Origin: Porticoccaceae bacterium
GTDB taxonomy: Bacteria > Pseudomonadota > Gammaproteobacteria > Pseudomonadales > Porticoccaceae
NCBI GenBank assembly: GCA_029238255.1
Contig: JAQWGK010000033.1
Location: 62,001 to 126,000 of the forward strand
Direction of reading: 5' to 3'
DNA length: 64,000 nucleotides
The translations under genes were made by a program, and so were the position numbers. Positions 1 to 11,297 of the stretch are shown one piece after another; positions within the stretch are counted from its first letter, which is position 1; every line of letters starts with the position of its first letter. Under the pieces are notes generated by a model, which saw only the letters and a list, made by a program, of their open reading frames with translations, ran no database searches and was not told the DNA's origin.

Positions 1-323
1 AATGTACCCTGAGGAAATACATGGGGATGCCGTCTGACCAGCTTTTCAACAATGCCATGGACGACGCTATCGAAATCAAATATCTGCTGTTCCGCGCCCA
101 ACTGGCTATAAAAGATAACCTGAAATAATAGATCCCCCAGTTCTTCGCGCAAGTGGCTGAGATCATTGCGCTCAATGGCATCAATCACTTCGTAGACCTC
201 TTCCAGGGTATAGGGCGCGATAGTCTGATAGGTCTGCTTTAGATCCCAGGGACATCCGCTGCGGGGGTCGCGCAGGCGCTGCATTAAATAGCGCAGATCA
301 TCGATTGTGTATGCTGTGGTCAT
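1..323 (-). CDS. mazG: Nucleoside triphosphate pyrophosphohydrolase MazG (partial, C-terminus off window)
   Basis: Reverse translation from ATG at 323: MTTAYTIDDLRYLMQRLRDPRSGCPWDLKQTYQTIAPYTLEEVYEVIDAIERNDLSHLREELGDLLFQV; CPWD..QT and EExxE/ELGDLLFQV are MazG hallmarks. Confidence 0.9.
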   Translation of the reverse strand, partial: MTTAYTIDDLRYLMQRLRDPRSGCPWDLKQTYQTIAPYTLEEVYEVIDAIERNDLSHLREELGDLLFQVIFYSQLGAEQQIFDFDSVVHGIVEKLVRRHPHVFPQGT

Positions 324-370
324 TGTCGAGAGCTCTCTCTTTATAAAACTTATATTCGGTAAGTAGCGTT

Positions 371-2650
371 TTAATCGGTTACCCGACGCGCTTCTTTAAT
401 ATTGGGTATCTGGTTTAACTGAGATAGCACCGTACTCAACTGCTCCAAACTGGGCACATCGATAGTGAGAAACATCTGCGAGCTGTTCATTTTTTTACTG
501 TGATTACTCTCCTCGTCAGACTGTATGGAGGAAATATGCAGGCCGAGACGATCGACGGTTTTGGTGATATCGAGCAATAACCCAGTGCGGTCATAGGTGG
601 TTAAAACAATTTTTACCCGATAGTTTTTTTGCGGCTCACCACCCCACTCAACTTTAATAATTCTCTGGGGGTCAACTCCCTGCAGGCGTAAAAAATTACC
701 GCAGTCCTCGCGGTGGATGGAGATTCCTCGACCCTGAGTAATATAACCGGCAATATTATCCCCGGGAACCGGGCTACAGCAGCGGGCTATCTGGGTGAGT
801 AGATTTCCCACTCCGTGGATAAAGACATCGGAGGACTTAAAACGCTGGGCGCCAACAGGTTCTCTGGAGGCAATCCTTTCGATGGGTTTGGTGCCGCCCG
901 GGCGCACCTGAGCTGAATTAATAACCTGTTCAACACCAATATCTCCGGCCCCTATGGCCGCATAGAGTCCGGCGGCGCCCTGCTTGTTGTAGCGCTGAGC
1001 TACTTTCTCCAGATCTATATCGCTAACATTTAATTGATTGAGCTCTCGATCGAGAAGTTTTTTCCCTTCGATCTGGTTTTGCTCCTGATTCTGTTTGCGA
1101 AACCAGTACTGCACCTGACTGCGGGCGCGATTAGTTTTTAGATAACCCATTGAAGCGGACAGCCAGTCGCGAGAGGGCTGACCCTGCCGGGCAGTAATAA
1201 TACTGACCTGATCCGCGGTCTGTAATGGGGAGTTTAAAGGCACAATGCGTCCGTTGACTTTGGCACCGCGACAGCGATGCCCAAGACCGCTGTGGACATA
1301 GTAGGCGAAGTCCAAAGGAGTGGCTCCAACCGGTAGATCAATCACATGACCCTCCGGGGTGAACACATAGATGCGGCCTTCATTGATACCAGACTGAGAT
1401 TGGTCCACCGAGCTGTTATTGTCACCCAGCTGATCCGTTCTGGCTTCGATCTCATTGGACCAATCGAGAACCTGACGCAGCCACTCAATCTTTTCCTCGT
1501 AGCTTTTATCCGCTCGCTGGGCATCACTGCCCTTATAACGCCAGTGGGCACAGACACCTAGCTCTGCTTCGCTGTGCATATCAAAGGTACGAATTTGAAT
1601 TTCGAGGACTTTATTGTCCGGCCCATTAACAGCAGTGTGCAGTGAGCGATAACCATTTTCTTTGGGTGCGGCTATATAGTCGTCGTACTCGCCGGGAATA
1701 TTTTCCCAGTGGCTGTGCAACCAACCAAGCACTTCATAGCAGTCGGCAATACTGGGCACCAGTACCCGCAGTGCGCGAATATCATAGACCTCGGAAAAGC
1801 CAAGATTTTTGCGCTGCATTTTCGACCAGATAGAGTAGATATGTTTGGGTCGACCGGTCACTTCCCCTTCAATACCGGAGGCTTTTAGTTGCTCCTCAAC
1901 CTGATGCACTGCCTCTTTAATATAGGCCTGACGGTCGCGGCGTTTTTCCGCAAGCAGCGCAGCTATAGAGGCGTAATCCTGAGGCTGAATATAACGGAAA
2001 GAGAGATCTTCGAGTTCCCATTTAATATTGCCCAGACCCAGTCGGTGGGCGAGAGGCGCGTAGATATCAAAAACTTCGCGAGCAACTCGCACACGCTTTT
2101 CTCTGCTGTCATTTTTAACTGCGCGAATAGCGCAGGTGCGCTCGGCAATTTTTATCAGCGGTACGCGAATATCATCAATAATTGAAACCAGCATTTCGCG
2201 GATTTTGCTCGCCTGCTGGCCACCCCCATGACCGAACACTGTTCTACTAGGGCTGTTATTGAGGGTGCTGACCACGGCCATACGCAAAACCTTGTCGATA
2301 AGTCCGGCAACCTCGGCACCAAACTCAGCGCGCACCTTTTCAATTGAGATGCGACCCTCACGGACCGCTCGATAGAGAATTGCCGCTTGCATACCCGCAC
2401 TGTCGAGGGATAAATCGGCGAGAATCTCGGCCATTTCAAGGGCGGTTTGGAAACAGCCAACAGCATCGCTCCAGAGTTTGTCCGGATCAAAATCCTGTTT
2501 TAGGGCGTCACTGGCAAAGAGACAGGCCTGAGTTATATCCTCAGCGGCCTCTGGTTGAATGGGATAACGTTGAATAAGGCTGGCTACCCAAGCCTGGATA
2601 TCAATCTGGTCGGCCTCTTCCTGAGGATGCTGTTGACGAATTTTAACCAT
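371..2650 (-). CDS. relA: GTP pyrophosphokinase RelA (degenerate HD, synthetase, TGS, ACT)
   Basis: 759 aa; synthetase EYDDYIAAPKENGYRSLHT, TGS RIYVFTPEGHVIDLP, C-terminal ACT; no intact HD hydrolase motif, consistent with RelA rather than SpoT. Confidence 0.93.
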   Translation of the reverse strand: MVKIRQQHPQEEADQIDIQAWVASLIQRYPIQPEAAEDITQACLFASDALKQDFDPDKLWSDAVGCFQTALEMAEILADLSLDSAGMQAAILYRAVREGRISIEKVRAEFGAEVAGLIDKVLRMAVVSTLNNSPSRTVFGHGGGQQASKIREMLVSIIDDIRVPLIKIAERTCAIRAVKNDSREKRVRVAREVFDIYAPLAHRLGLGNIKWELEDLSFRYIQPQDYASIAALLAEKRRDRQAYIKEAVHQVEEQLKASGIEGEVTGRPKHIYSIWSKMQRKNLGFSEVYDIRALRVLVPSIADCYEVLGWLHSHWENIPGEYDDYIAAPKENGYRSLHTAVNGPDNKVLEIQIRTFDMHSEAELGVCAHWRYKGSDAQRADKSYEEKIEWLRQVLDWSNEIEARTDQLGDNNSSVDQSQSGINEGRIYVFTPEGHVIDLPVGATPLDFAYYVHSGLGHRCRGAKVNGRIVPLNSPLQTADQVSIITARQGQPSRDWLSASMGYLKTNRARSQVQYWFRKQNQEQNQIEGKKLLDRELNQLNVSDIDLEKVAQRYNKQGAAGLYAAIGAGDIGVEQVINSAQVRPGGTKPIERIASREPVGAQRFKSSDVFIHGVGNLLTQIARCCSPVPGDNIAGYITQGRGISIHREDCGNFLRLQGVDPQRIIKVEWGGEPQKNYRVKIVLTTYDRTGLLLDITKTVDRLGLHISSIQSDEESNHSKKMNSSQMFLTIDVPSLEQLSTVLSQLNQIPNIKEARRVTD

Positions 2651-2714
2651 GATATTTGACTCGAGTTAGGGCGAGAGCCTGTTTGCGACTAACTATTTGT
2701 CATAAGCTTTATGC

Positions 2715-3602
2715 TTAGTCATAAATTCCAGAGGACAGATAGCGGTCTCCGCGATCACAGATAATAGCAACGATAACTGCATTTTCAACCTGTTGGCTAA
2801 TTTTCAGAGCGGCAGATACGGCACCACCGGCCGACACCCCGCAGAAGATTCCCTCTTCAACAGCCAGACGGCGCATCGCCAGTTCAGCATCTGCTTGGGA
2901 AATATCCATAACCTGATCGACTTTAGCCCCATCAAAAATACCTGGCATATAGGCTTTTGGCCAGCGTCGTATGCCCGGTATGGAGGCGCCGTCTTCCGGT
3001 TGTAGTCCAACAATCTGTATGTCTGGATTTTGCTGCTTAAGATAGGCCGAGACACCCATAATAGTGCCAGTGGTGCCCATTGAGCTGACAAAGTGGGTGA
3101 TAGCGCCACCCGTATCTCGCCAGATTTCCGGGCCAGTGCCCTTGTAGTGAGCGAGCGGGTTATCGGGATTATTAAACTGATCCAGTACCCTGCCCTTGCC
3201 TTGCGCCTGCATCTGCATGGCAAGATCACGAGCCCCTTCCATACCCTGTTCTTTAGTCACCTCAATCAGTGTTGCACCGTAAGCGGTCATTGCCGCTTTG
3301 CGTTCGGCAGTGGCATTGGCGGGCATAATTAGGGTTATCCGGTAACCCATCATCGCCGCAGCCATGGCCAGTGCAATTCCTGTGTTACCACTGGTGGCTT
3401 CGACCAGATGATCGCCGGGTTTTATTTCACCGCGAGCCTGAGCATTTTGAATCATGCTGAGGGCGGGTCGGTCTTTAACCGAGCCTGCGGGGTTGTCCCC
3501 TTCCAATTTGCCGAGAATGGTATTCGAGCTCTTGCCCGGCATACGTTGCAAGCGCACTAGTCTGGTATTGCCGACAGTCTGATCTATGGTTGGGTACTGC
3601 AT
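2715..3602 (-). CDS. cysM: Cysteine synthase B
   Basis: 295 aa; NPAGSVKDRPA PLP-lysine motif and EATSGNTGIALAMAAAMMGY. Confidence 0.93.
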   Translation of the reverse strand: MQYPTIDQTVGNTRLVRLQRMPGKSSNTILGKLEGDNPAGSVKDRPALSMIQNAQARGEIKPGDHLVEATSGNTGIALAMAAAMMGYRITLIMPANATAERKAAMTAYGATLIEVTKEQGMEGARDLAMQMQAQGKGRVLDQFNNPDNPLAHYKGTGPEIWRDTGGAITHFVSSMGTTGTIMGVSAYLKQQNPDIQIVGLQPEDGASIPGIRRWPKAYMPGIFDGAKVDQVMDISQADAELAMRRLAVEEGIFCGVSAGGAVSAALKISQQVENAVIVAIICDRGDRYLSSGIYD

Positions 3603-3782
3603 AGTTAATACTCTTTAAACTGATATTTTTTTGATAGCCATTTTCGATGAAGAGCGAAAAATCTTAACGGGCCATTGTGCCTGAACCGTTGCGGCTCTGC
3701 CCCTTCAAGAGAGTTATAACTAATAATTGTTTTGCATAAAGAGCAGTGCCACACCTTATAGGCTGATAGCTCCCAGACACAC

Positions 3783-4157
3783 TCAAATCAAAACAGCATA
3801 AGCCATAGCGTAATGGCGCTCGTCGGCAAGGCTAATCAGCATTTTTTTACCGCCGCGATGCTCCATTACCTGAGCCGCACCATTGGATAATTGCGCATAG
3901 GGAGCGCCCTTTTCATCGTTGCCAATCACCATATCCTGAAAGCTGACGCCGTGACCTATTCCTGTACCCAGTGCTTTGGCTATGGCTTCTTTTGCCGCAA
4001 ATCGTTTGGCGACAAAGGCCACGCCATCGCTGTGAGACTGATACTGTAATTTTTCACTGGGGCTGAGAATACGGTCGATAAAGCGCTCACCCTGACGTTC
4101 CAACACTTCGGCAATACGGGCAATTTCAACAATATCTGTGCCAATGGCTATGCTCAT
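3783..4157 (-). CDS. acpS: Holo-[acyl-carrier-protein] synthase
   Basis: MSIAIGTDIVEIARI...FAAKEAIAKALGTGIG; internal Met at 4157 is the likely start, not the 4247 ORF start. Confidence 0.92.
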   Translation of the reverse strand: MSIAIGTDIVEIARIAEVLERQGERFIDRILSPSEKLQYQSHSDGVAFVAKRFAAKEAIAKALGTGIGHGVSFQDMVIGNDEKGAPYAQLSNGAAQVMEHRGGKKMLISLADERHYAMAYAVLI

Positions 4158-4185
4158 AATTTTAGTTCCAACAATATCTCGCTGA

Positions 4186-4911
4186 TTAGGAAGCTTGGGA
4201 CAGCAGATGCTGTCGGTAGAGTTCTCGACTATGCAGGGGTCTGCCACCCAGATAAAAGTCTATCACGCTGCGCAGTAGCTGTTTGGCGGTGCGCAATGGT
4301 GTGCCCTGAGAAAATTCACCCTGAGAAATACTTATTAGATCGCTGCCGGCATAACTACCCTGTGCCGGCCACCGCTGATTGATCGACAGCTGCAATCCGC
4401 GCTCGGGAATATACTGGTAGTAACTATCAGCCTGCAGTGGCGCACCGCTCTGGGCATCACAATCAAGGACTAGCCCATAACCCAGCTCTTCGAGTAGGGT
4501 CATTTCCAGATGACGCAGCTGAACCTCATCCGGTTCGCCGCTGCAGAGAATAGCGATAAAGTTTTGATACTGCTGGTAGAGGTATTCATGCATATCCTGC
4601 TCCTGGAGCAGGCGATAGAATAATTCATTGAGATAGAGGCCGGTAAATAGGCAGACTCCCTGCAACAGAACCGGCGCTTCAGTGGCATCGGCCTGTATCA
4701 GGGTCTTTAACTCACCGCGACCCTGCCAGCTAAATTGATGTTCGGTGTAGGGAAATAGGGGTCGGCTGATACCCTTTTTATTGGGCTTGCGAAAACCTTT
4801 GGCAACACAGCGAATGCGGCCGTGATTTTTAGTGTAGAGATCAACCAGCAAACTGGTTTCGCGGTAGGGCGTTGAATGCAATAAGAATCCCGGCTCTGCC
4901 TCTATGCGCAC
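4186..4911 (-). CDS. recO: DNA repair protein RecO
   Basis: 241 aa; N-terminal OB fold GFLLHSTPYRETSLLVDLYTKNHGRIRCVAKG; adjacent to era. Confidence 0.92.
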   Translation of the reverse strand: MRIEAEPGFLLHSTPYRETSLLVDLYTKNHGRIRCVAKGFRKPNKKGISRPLFPYTEHQFSWQGRGELKTLIQADATEAPVLLQGVCLFTGLYLNELFYRLLQEQDMHEYLYQQYQNFIAILCSGEPDEVQLRHLEMTLLEELGYGLVLDCDAQSGAPLQADSYYQYIPERGLQLSINQRWPAQGSYAGSDLISISQGEFSQGTPLRTAKQLLRSVIDFYLGGRPLHSRELYRQHLLSQAS

Positions 4912-4917
4912 GATTGA

Positions 4918-5859
4918 TTACTCGTCAATATAGCCAAGACTGCGCAGTGCACGCTCATCATCGGACCAACCACTGCGAACCTTAACCCAGGTTTTAAGCA
5001 TCACTTTGCAACCCAACAGGCTCTCCATATCCGCTCGTGCCTGCTGGCCAATATTTTTAATTCGCTCGCCTTTGTTGCCGATAATAATTTTCTTCTGGCC
5101 TTCCCGCTCAACCAGTATCAGAGCACTGATATGGGTGACTTTGGGCTCAACACGAAACTCTTCGATCTCTACTGTTACCTGATAGGGAACTTCGGCACCC
5201 AACTGACGGGTTATTTTCTCGCGAACCATTTCTGCCGCTAAAAAGCGTTCACTGCGATCGGTAATTTGGTCTTCAGGGAACATATGGGGCGCTTCGGGCA
5301 TAAAGCGATTAATACTTTCTTCCAGCTGTTCAAAGTTGGTTCTGCGCAGTGCTGACAGGGGAATTAAATCTGCTGCCTTCACTTTCTCTGAGAGAAACTG
5401 TAAATGAGGTAGCAGTTCTTCCTTGTCTTCAACCAGATCAACCTTGTTAATCGCAACAATCACTGGCACTTCATAGTTGGAAATATACTTGGCCACATAT
5501 TCATCGGCCTCGCTCCATTCGAAGCGATCGACCACAAAGATCACCAGATCCACATCGGCAATCACACTGGCTGCCGAACGGTTCATGACGCGGTTGATGG
5601 CGCGCTCCTGATTGGTGTGGATGCCGGGAGTATCGACAAAGACAACCTGCAGGTTATCCTCGGTCTTAATGCCTAATAATGTATGTCTGGTGGTCTGCGG
5701 CTTGCGCGAGGTAATACAGAGCTTTTGACCGAGCAGATGATTGAGCAGCGTCGACTTGCCAACATTGGGACGGCCGACAATGGCGACATAGCCACATCTG
5801 GATTCAGCTTTAGGCTCTTTTGCAGGCTCTGCTGAAGAATTGGTTGGTGCATCTGTCAC
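4918..5859 (-). CDS. era: GTPase Era
   Basis: [30 protein letters not shown] domain. Confidence 0.96.
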   Translation of the reverse strand: MTDAPTNSSAEPAKEPKAESRCGYVAIVGRPNVGKSTLLNHLLGQKLCITSRKPQTTRHTLLGIKTEDNLQVVFVDTPGIHTNQERAINRVMNRSAASVIADVDLVIFVVDRFEWSEADEYVAKYISNYEVPVIVAINKVDLVEDKEELLPHLQFLSEKVKAADLIPLSALRRTNFEQLEESINRFMPEAPHMFPEDQITDRSERFLAAEMVREKITRQLGAEVPYQVTVEIEEFRVEPKVTHISALILVEREGQKKIIIGNKGERIKNIGQQARADMESLLGCKVMLKTWVKVRSGWSDDERALRSLGYIDE

Positions 5860-6533
5860 TATCGATTCTCCAGCACTGTTAATAATTGTTCAGCAACTAA
5901 CTGCTCGGCTTTGCGACGGCTGCTTGCGGTCGCTTCAGCGGCAGATTCGATATCGGCAATCTTGCAACTGATCGTAAAAAGGCGACTATGATCCTCGCCC
6001 TGAGTTTTTACAAGTACATATTCCGGCAGCGGCTTGCCTCGGCCCTGCAGCCATTCCTGTAAACCTGTCTTGGCATCTTTAACCGGTGTATCCAGAGTGA
6101 CTGCATTTAGCATATCCGCAAACCAGTTAACCACGGCCTGTTCAGCGGCGGACAACCCCTTATCCAGATAGATCGCCCCTATAAGCGCTTCAACCGTATC
6201 ACCAAGAATTGAATCCCGACGATGGCCACCACTTTTCATCTCTCCCTGCCCGAGGAGCAGTTCCGAGCCCAGCTCCAGTGATCTGGCAATATCGGCTAGG
6301 GATTCGGCGCGTACTATCTGTGAACGAATACGGCTGAGATCGCCTTCACGGGCCTCTGGAAAGCGCTGAAAAAGAAAGTTGGATACGGTGAGTCCGAGCA
6401 CGGCATCGCCGAGAAATTCGAGGCGCTCGTTATTTTTACTACCGCAGCTCCGGTGAGAGAGTGCCAGCGTTAAAAGATTCTGGTCGCTAAACTGATACTG
6501 CAAGCGGTCCTGGAGTTGCTGGGCATTCGCCAC
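5859..6533 (-). CDS. rnc: Ribonuclease III
   Basis: [17 protein letters not shown] signature plus dsRBD; start/stop junction with era. Confidence 0.96.
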   Translation of the reverse strand: MANAQQLQDRLQYQFSDQNLLTLALSHRSCGSKNNERLEFLGDAVLGLTVSNFLFQRFPEAREGDLSRIRSQIVRAESLADIARSLELGSELLLGQGEMKSGGHRRDSILGDTVEALIGAIYLDKGLSAAEQAVVNWFADMLNAVTLDTPVKDAKTGLQEWLQGRGKPLPEYVLVKTQGEDHSRLFTISCKIADIESAAEATASSRRKAEQLVAEQLLTVLENR

Positions 6534-6547
6534 GGATAATCCTCAGG

Positions 6548-6949
6548 TTAATAATTTTTTTCGGCACTATCATCACTATCATTACTATCAGCAGCTGCAT
6601 ATTTATTGCTAAATCTAAGCACAACATCGACGTTGCCAAACATTACGATTCGTTTTTCGTAGTTCAGGCTTATACGGGTTCCATTGTCGTCCCGAGCTAT
6701 AACTACTTTTCTTGTATCTACATCGCGAATATTATTAATCGTAAAAAAACCGGCGATCTTTCTACGTATCTGGGAGTCTGATTTGCCATTGATATCAGAC
6801 TGCCCTACTTGATCAATAGCTCCCTGAATAATTCTGTTATCCAGATAGTGCGGGCCAAGCTTAAAAATAATCGTTAATACAAATCCAACAACAAACAGGG
6901 TGAACAGCGCTGATGTTGTGGTCATACCTCTGTGACTTTTAATATTCAT
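6548..6949 (-). CDS. DUF4845 domain-containing membrane protein
   Basis: Small single-TM protein between lepB and rnc; MNIKSHRGMTTTSALFTLFVVGFVLTIIFKLGPHYLDNRII; ORF extends to 6991 but Met at 6949 is the plausible start. Confidence 0.75.
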   Translation of the reverse strand: MNIKSHRGMTTTSALFTLFVVGFVLTIIFKLGPHYLDNRIIQGAIDQVGQSDINGKSDSQIRRKIAGFFTINNIRDVDTRKVVIARDDNGTRISLNYEKRIVMFGNVDVVLRFSNKYAAADSNDSDDSAEKNY

Positions 6950-6993
6950 ATCCGCTTCCTTGAGATATTTAAAACTGTTGCTGGCAAACAACC

Positions 6994-7725
6994 TTACTGG
7001 ATTTTGCCGGCTCGTTCAAAGCTGGGCAGCGATAGAAATTCATTCCAGAACATCCATCGGGCAAAGGCTTTACCGACTATTCGCTCCTCTGGAACAGGGC
7101 CCCAGACACGGCTATCGCTTGAGTTATCGCGGTTATCACCCATCATAAAATAATGCCCCTGAGGCACTACGGCGGTAAAGTTCTGACTTAGACGGGTGGG
7201 TAGCAGTCGCTTTTGGATAGCATGTTCAACACCGGTTAAATTTTCAGTCATAACCACTGAGCGCGGTGCAGCTTCTTCTTCGGCGAGAACCTTCTGGCTC
7301 ATCTTGTCGCCATTGACGTAGAGCACACCGTTTAAAACATGAATCTCATCTCCCGGCAGGCCGACAACTCGCTTGATAAAGTAGCGCTCTTCGTGGGGCG
7401 GGAAAAACACCATCACATCGCCACGCTCTGGAGAGTTGAGTTCAATTATTTTATTGCGGATAACTGGCAGACGAATTCCATAGGTCCATTTGTTAACCAC
7501 AATAAAGTCGCCAACTTTTAGGGTTGGCACCATTGAGGATGATGGAATCTGAAATGGCTCGATCACAAAAGAGCGCAGCACCAGTACCAGACCCAGCACT
7601 GGGGCCATTGATCCGGCAAATTCGATCGACCCTTCGACCTGCTTGACCACAAGTTTATTAAGCAGCCAGAAACAGGCTGAAATAAGAAAAATAACCGTCA
7701 ATATAAGCTCGAAATTAAGATCCAT
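6994..7725 (-). CDS. lepB: Signal peptidase I
   Basis: PSSSMVPTLKVGDFIVVNKWTYG and GDNRDNSSDSRVWGPVPEE. Confidence 0.95.
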   Translation of the reverse strand: MDLNFELILTVIFLISACFWLLNKLVVKQVEGSIEFAGSMAPVLGLVLVLRSFVIEPFQIPSSSMVPTLKVGDFIVVNKWTYGIRLPVIRNKIIELNSPERGDVMVFFPPHEERYFIKRVVGLPGDEIHVLNGVLYVNGDKMSQKVLAEEEAAPRSVVMTENLTGVEHAIQKRLLPTRLSQNFTAVVPQGHYFMMGDNRDNSSDSRVWGPVPEERIVGKAFARWMFWNEFLSLPSFERAGKIQ

Positions 7726-7782
7726 CCGGATCGCTCTCCTTTTTGATTAGAGGCCTATTGGCCGCTCAATTTTTGTAACTCT

Positions 7783-7846
7783 TAGCTTGTAGATTTTAGC
7801 TTGTATATTTTAGCTTGTAGATTTTAGCTTGTAGATTTTAGCTTTT
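7783..7846. repeat. 14-bp tandem repeat (TAGCTTGTAGATTT) x4 plus partial, running into the lepA stop codon
   Basis: Units at 7783, 7797, 7811, 7825 and partial at 7839 read directly; one unit has tgtaTattt. Confidence 0.9.
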
Positions 7847-9631
7847 AAGCACGGCTAAAAACGCATCCTGAGGGATTTCAACACTCCCCACCTGCTTCAT
7901 GCGCTTCTTACCGGCTTTCTGCTTTTCCAACAATTTCTTCTTACGGGTAACATCACCACCGTAACATTTAGCGGTTACATTCTTGCGCAGTGCCTTAACC
8001 GTAGTTCGGGCAACCACACTGCCACCAATAGCCGCCTGAATAGCCACATCAAACATCTGACGGGGAATTAATTCTTTCATTTTTTCCGCCAGTACCCGGC
8101 CTTTTTGCTGGGAGGTATCGCGGTGAATAATAGCTGCCAGAGCGTCTACACGATCACCGTTAATCAATACATCGAGCCTCACTAGAGAGGATGCCTGAAA
8201 GCGGACAAAGCTGTAGTCCAGCGAGGCAAAACCGCGGCTTACAGATTTGAGTCGATCAAAGAAGTCCATTACCACTTCACTCATCGGCAGCTCATAGCTA
8301 ATCGCTACCTGTCCACCGACAAACTGCATATCTTTTTGCACGCCACGCTTCTCAACACAGAGTGCAATCACATTGCCCACATAGTCTTTGGGGACAAGGA
8401 TATTGGCCTCACAGATCGGCTCGCGCATCTCTTCAATATGGGCGGGATCCGGCAGGGCCGATGGATTGGAAATATGCAGCAGATCACCGGAGGTGTTAAG
8501 AATTTCATAGACTACGGTAGGCGCGGTAGTAATCAGGTTGAGATCGTATTCACGCTCGAGACGCTCCTGAATAATCTCCATATGCAGCATACCGAGGAAG
8601 CCACAGCGGAAACCAAAGCCCAGTGCATCGGAACTTTCCGGTTCAAAAAACAGCGATGCATCATTGACCGCCAATTTGGCCAGAGCTTCACGAAAGTCTT
8701 CAAAGTCATCGGAATCAACCGGGAACATACCGGCATAAACCTGAGGCTTAACACGCTGAAACCCGGGAAGGGGATCAACGTCAGAGGTACTTAGGTTGGT
8801 GATTGTGTCACCCACCGGCGCCCCTAAAATATCTTTAATACCGGCGACCATAAAGCCAACTTCGCCAGCCCGCAAGATGCCAGTCTCTTTGCGCTTGGGG
8901 GTAAATACACCAACGCTATCAACCACATGGGGCTTGCCGATAGTTTTAGTCACAATCTTGCTTTTGCTGGTCAGCGTGCCTTGCATAACACGCACCAGAG
9001 AGACAACACCAAGGTAGTTGTCGAACCATGAATCTATAATTAACGCTTGCAGTGGCGCATCAATATCACCCTCTGGTGGTGGCACCTTTAAAACCAGATC
9101 TTCGAGAATATCATTGATACCCTCACCAGACTTGGCGCTACAGCGCACAGCATCAGTGGCTTCAATGCCGATAATATCTTCGATCTCGGCAATCACTTTT
9201 TCCGGCTCGGCCTGCGGCAGATCCATTTTGTTCAATACTGGAATCACTTCCAGACCCTGAGCAATCGCGGTGTAGCAGTTAGCGACAGACTGTGCCTCTA
9301 CGCCCTGTGCAGCATCGACAATCAGCAGCGCACCCTCACAGGCGGCCAGCGAGCGCGAGACTTCGTAGGAGAAATCCACATGACCCGGCGTATCAATAAA
9401 GTTTAACTGATAGGTTTTACCATCTTTGGCGGTATACGGCAGCGTTACGCTCTGGGCTTTAATAGTAATACCGCGCTCGCGCTCAATATCCATGGAGTCG
9501 AGAACCTGAGCGGCCATTTCACGCTCAGATAAGCCTCCACAAACCTGAATAAAGCGGTCTGCGATAGTGGATTTGCCATGGTCAATATGGGCAATAATGG
9601 AAAAATTTCTGATGTGGCTGAGATCGGACAA
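7838..9631 (-). CDS. lepA: Elongation factor 4
   Basis: 597 aa; [44 protein letters not shown]. Confidence 0.96.
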   Translation of the reverse strand: MSDLSHIRNFSIIAHIDHGKSTIADRFIQVCGGLSEREMAAQVLDSMDIERERGITIKAQSVTLPYTAKDGKTYQLNFIDTPGHVDFSYEVSRSLAACEGALLIVDAAQGVEAQSVANCYTAIAQGLEVIPVLNKMDLPQAEPEKVIAEIEDIIGIEATDAVRCSAKSGEGINDILEDLVLKVPPPEGDIDAPLQALIIDSWFDNYLGVVSLVRVMQGTLTSKSKIVTKTIGKPHVVDSVGVFTPKRKETGILRAGEVGFMVAGIKDILGAPVGDTITNLSTSDVDPLPGFQRVKPQVYAGMFPVDSDDFEDFREALAKLAVNDASLFFEPESSDALGFGFRCGFLGMLHMEIIQERLEREYDLNLITTAPTVVYEILNTSGDLLHISNPSALPDPAHIEEMREPICEANILVPKDYVGNVIALCVEKRGVQKDMQFVGGQVAISYELPMSEVVMDFFDRLKSVSRGFASLDYSFVRFQASSLVRLDVLINGDRVDALAAIIHRDTSQQKGRVLAEKMKELIPRQMFDVAIQAAIGGSVVARTTVKALRKNVTAKCYGGDVTRKKKLLEKQKAGKKRMKQVGSVEIPQDAFLAVLKS

Positions 9632-9766
9632 GGTATTTTCACTACCGTTAAAAAATGCGAGCGGAGTTTAGCCTATTTACGGCTGTTTCGCTATCAAACC
9701 CGTGCCCTATTAAGCGAGGCGCGGGAGTCGATAAAAGCTGAAAATAGAGTCTATATAGCCCCAGAG

Positions 9767-11149
9767 CTATGGTTTGATAATAATGGTTCTGGAAATCGCC
9801 CGACCCTGCCGGTAGAAACGAATTAAAACCGGTGTGTCGGTGGGCAATTCTCGGACCACCTGATTGTACTCATCGACATCATCAATGCGGCTGTAACCAA
9901 GCTGTAAAATAATATCACCGCGGCGTAAACCGGACTCTGAAGCGGCGGAATCATCTGAAACCTGTTCGATCACCACCCCACCGCGAATACCCAGCGACCT
10001 CAATTCACGCTCACTTAAGGATTCAACAAGCAGACCTATTCTATCACTGCCATCAGAGCGACTGGCAACCGTCCGCTCGCCTCCCTTAAGAGTGCCCACC
10101 TCGACACTGAGTTTTTTGAGTTTACCCTTGCGGTAGAGCATAACCGGCGCTTTTTTACCCGGCGCGAGCATGCCGACCACATGGGGAAGGTCCCCGGAGT
10201 CGACAATAGCCTGCTTATTAAAGCGTACAATTACATCACCGGGTTTAATACCGCCATTATCTGCAGGGCTATCGGGCTCAACCGCATTAATTAGCGCGCC
10301 CTGAGGCTTATCCAGATCCAGCGAGCGAGCAAGATCTCTATCCACATCCTGAATAACCACACCCAGCCAGCCACGCTGAACCACACCATTTTCTTTTAGC
10401 TGCTCAACCACACCAATTGCAACACTGGCAGGAATTGCAAAGGAGAGCCCGATGGAGCCGCCGGAGCGAGAGTAAATCTGAGAATTAATACCCACTACTT
10501 CTCCATTGAGATTAAATAGCGGGCCACCGGAATTGCCGGGATTAATGGCTACATCGGTCTGAATAAAGGGTACGTAGTTCTCGCCCTTGTCGGTGGGAAT
10601 ACTGCGCCCTATAGCACTGACGATGCCGACACTGGCCGAGTAATCGAGACCAAAGGGCGAACCTATGGCCAACACCCAGGCACCGACTTTTAACTTGTCG
10701 GGCTCGGCGAGTTTAAGGACGGGCAAGCCGGTGGCTTCGATTTTTAGCAGGGCCAGATCTGAACGGCGGTCTTTGCCTACTATTTCAGCGGTAAACTCTC
10801 GACGATCGGAAAAGCGAACCACGATTTCATCCGCACCGTCGACTACATGATGATTGGTCAGAATATAACCATCGTCGGAGATAACAAACCCTGAACCCAT
10901 GGAAAAGGCCGGACGCGGTGCCTGCTGCCGCTCGCGCTGCTGAAATAGCTCGCGAAATATTTCTGGAATTTGACCCGGAGGTATTTGCGAACCAGCGGTT
11001 TTAGGCGCCTTCTGCACCGTATTAATTTTAACCACCGCCGGTGAAGTCTCTTCAATAAGGGCGGTAAAATCTGGCAACTGAGCATTGGCGGCCAGAGAGG
11101 TAAATACAATAAGAACCAGCGAAGTCACTGCAGCAAATCTTTTAATCAC
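9767..11149 (-). CDS. mucD: DegP/MucD-type periplasmic serine protease (DegQ family)
   Basis: 460 aa; signal peptide, LTNHHVVDGADEI, SDLALLKIE, NPGNSGGPLFN, two PDZ domains; follows rseABC-like genes. Confidence 0.9.
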   Translation of the reverse strand: MIKRFAAVTSLVLIVFTSLAANAQLPDFTALIEETSPAVVKINTVQKAPKTAGSQIPPGQIPEIFRELFQQRERQQAPRPAFSMGSGFVISDDGYILTNHHVVDGADEIVVRFSDRREFTAEIVGKDRRSDLALLKIEATGLPVLKLAEPDKLKVGAWVLAIGSPFGLDYSASVGIVSAIGRSIPTDKGENYVPFIQTDVAINPGNSGGPLFNLNGEVVGINSQIYSRSGGSIGLSFAIPASVAIGVVEQLKENGVVQRGWLGVVIQDVDRDLARSLDLDKPQGALINAVEPDSPADNGGIKPGDVIVRFNKQAIVDSGDLPHVVGMLAPGKKAPVMLYRKGKLKKLSVEVGTLKGGERTVASRSDGSDRIGLLVESLSERELRSLGIRGGVVIEQVSDDSAASESGLRRGDIILQLGYSRIDDVDEYNQVVRELPTDTPVLIRFYRQGRAISRTIIIKP

Positions 11150-11297
11150 AGAATTATCTCCAATAATCTTTTTATAGAAAAAAGCTGTTAGCCATTAGGG
11201 TTAATACAATTAAAGGTTAGTCTATTGACAGGTCGACTAAGGAAAAATCGAACAGCGTTCAAGAAACAGAAGCTTAATCGGGGGAAATTATTACTGA

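Noticed and set aside
4158-4247. N-terminal extension of AcpS in the ORF track
   Set aside because: Family proteins start at MSIAIGTDIVEI; the extension overlaps the recO 3' end.
8336-9260. Antisense ORFs over lepA (152, 73, 80 aa), and similar shadow ORFs over relA, prfB, thrC, amtB, hom and recJ
   Set aside because: Overlap strongly supported core genes on the opposite strand; no family resemblance.
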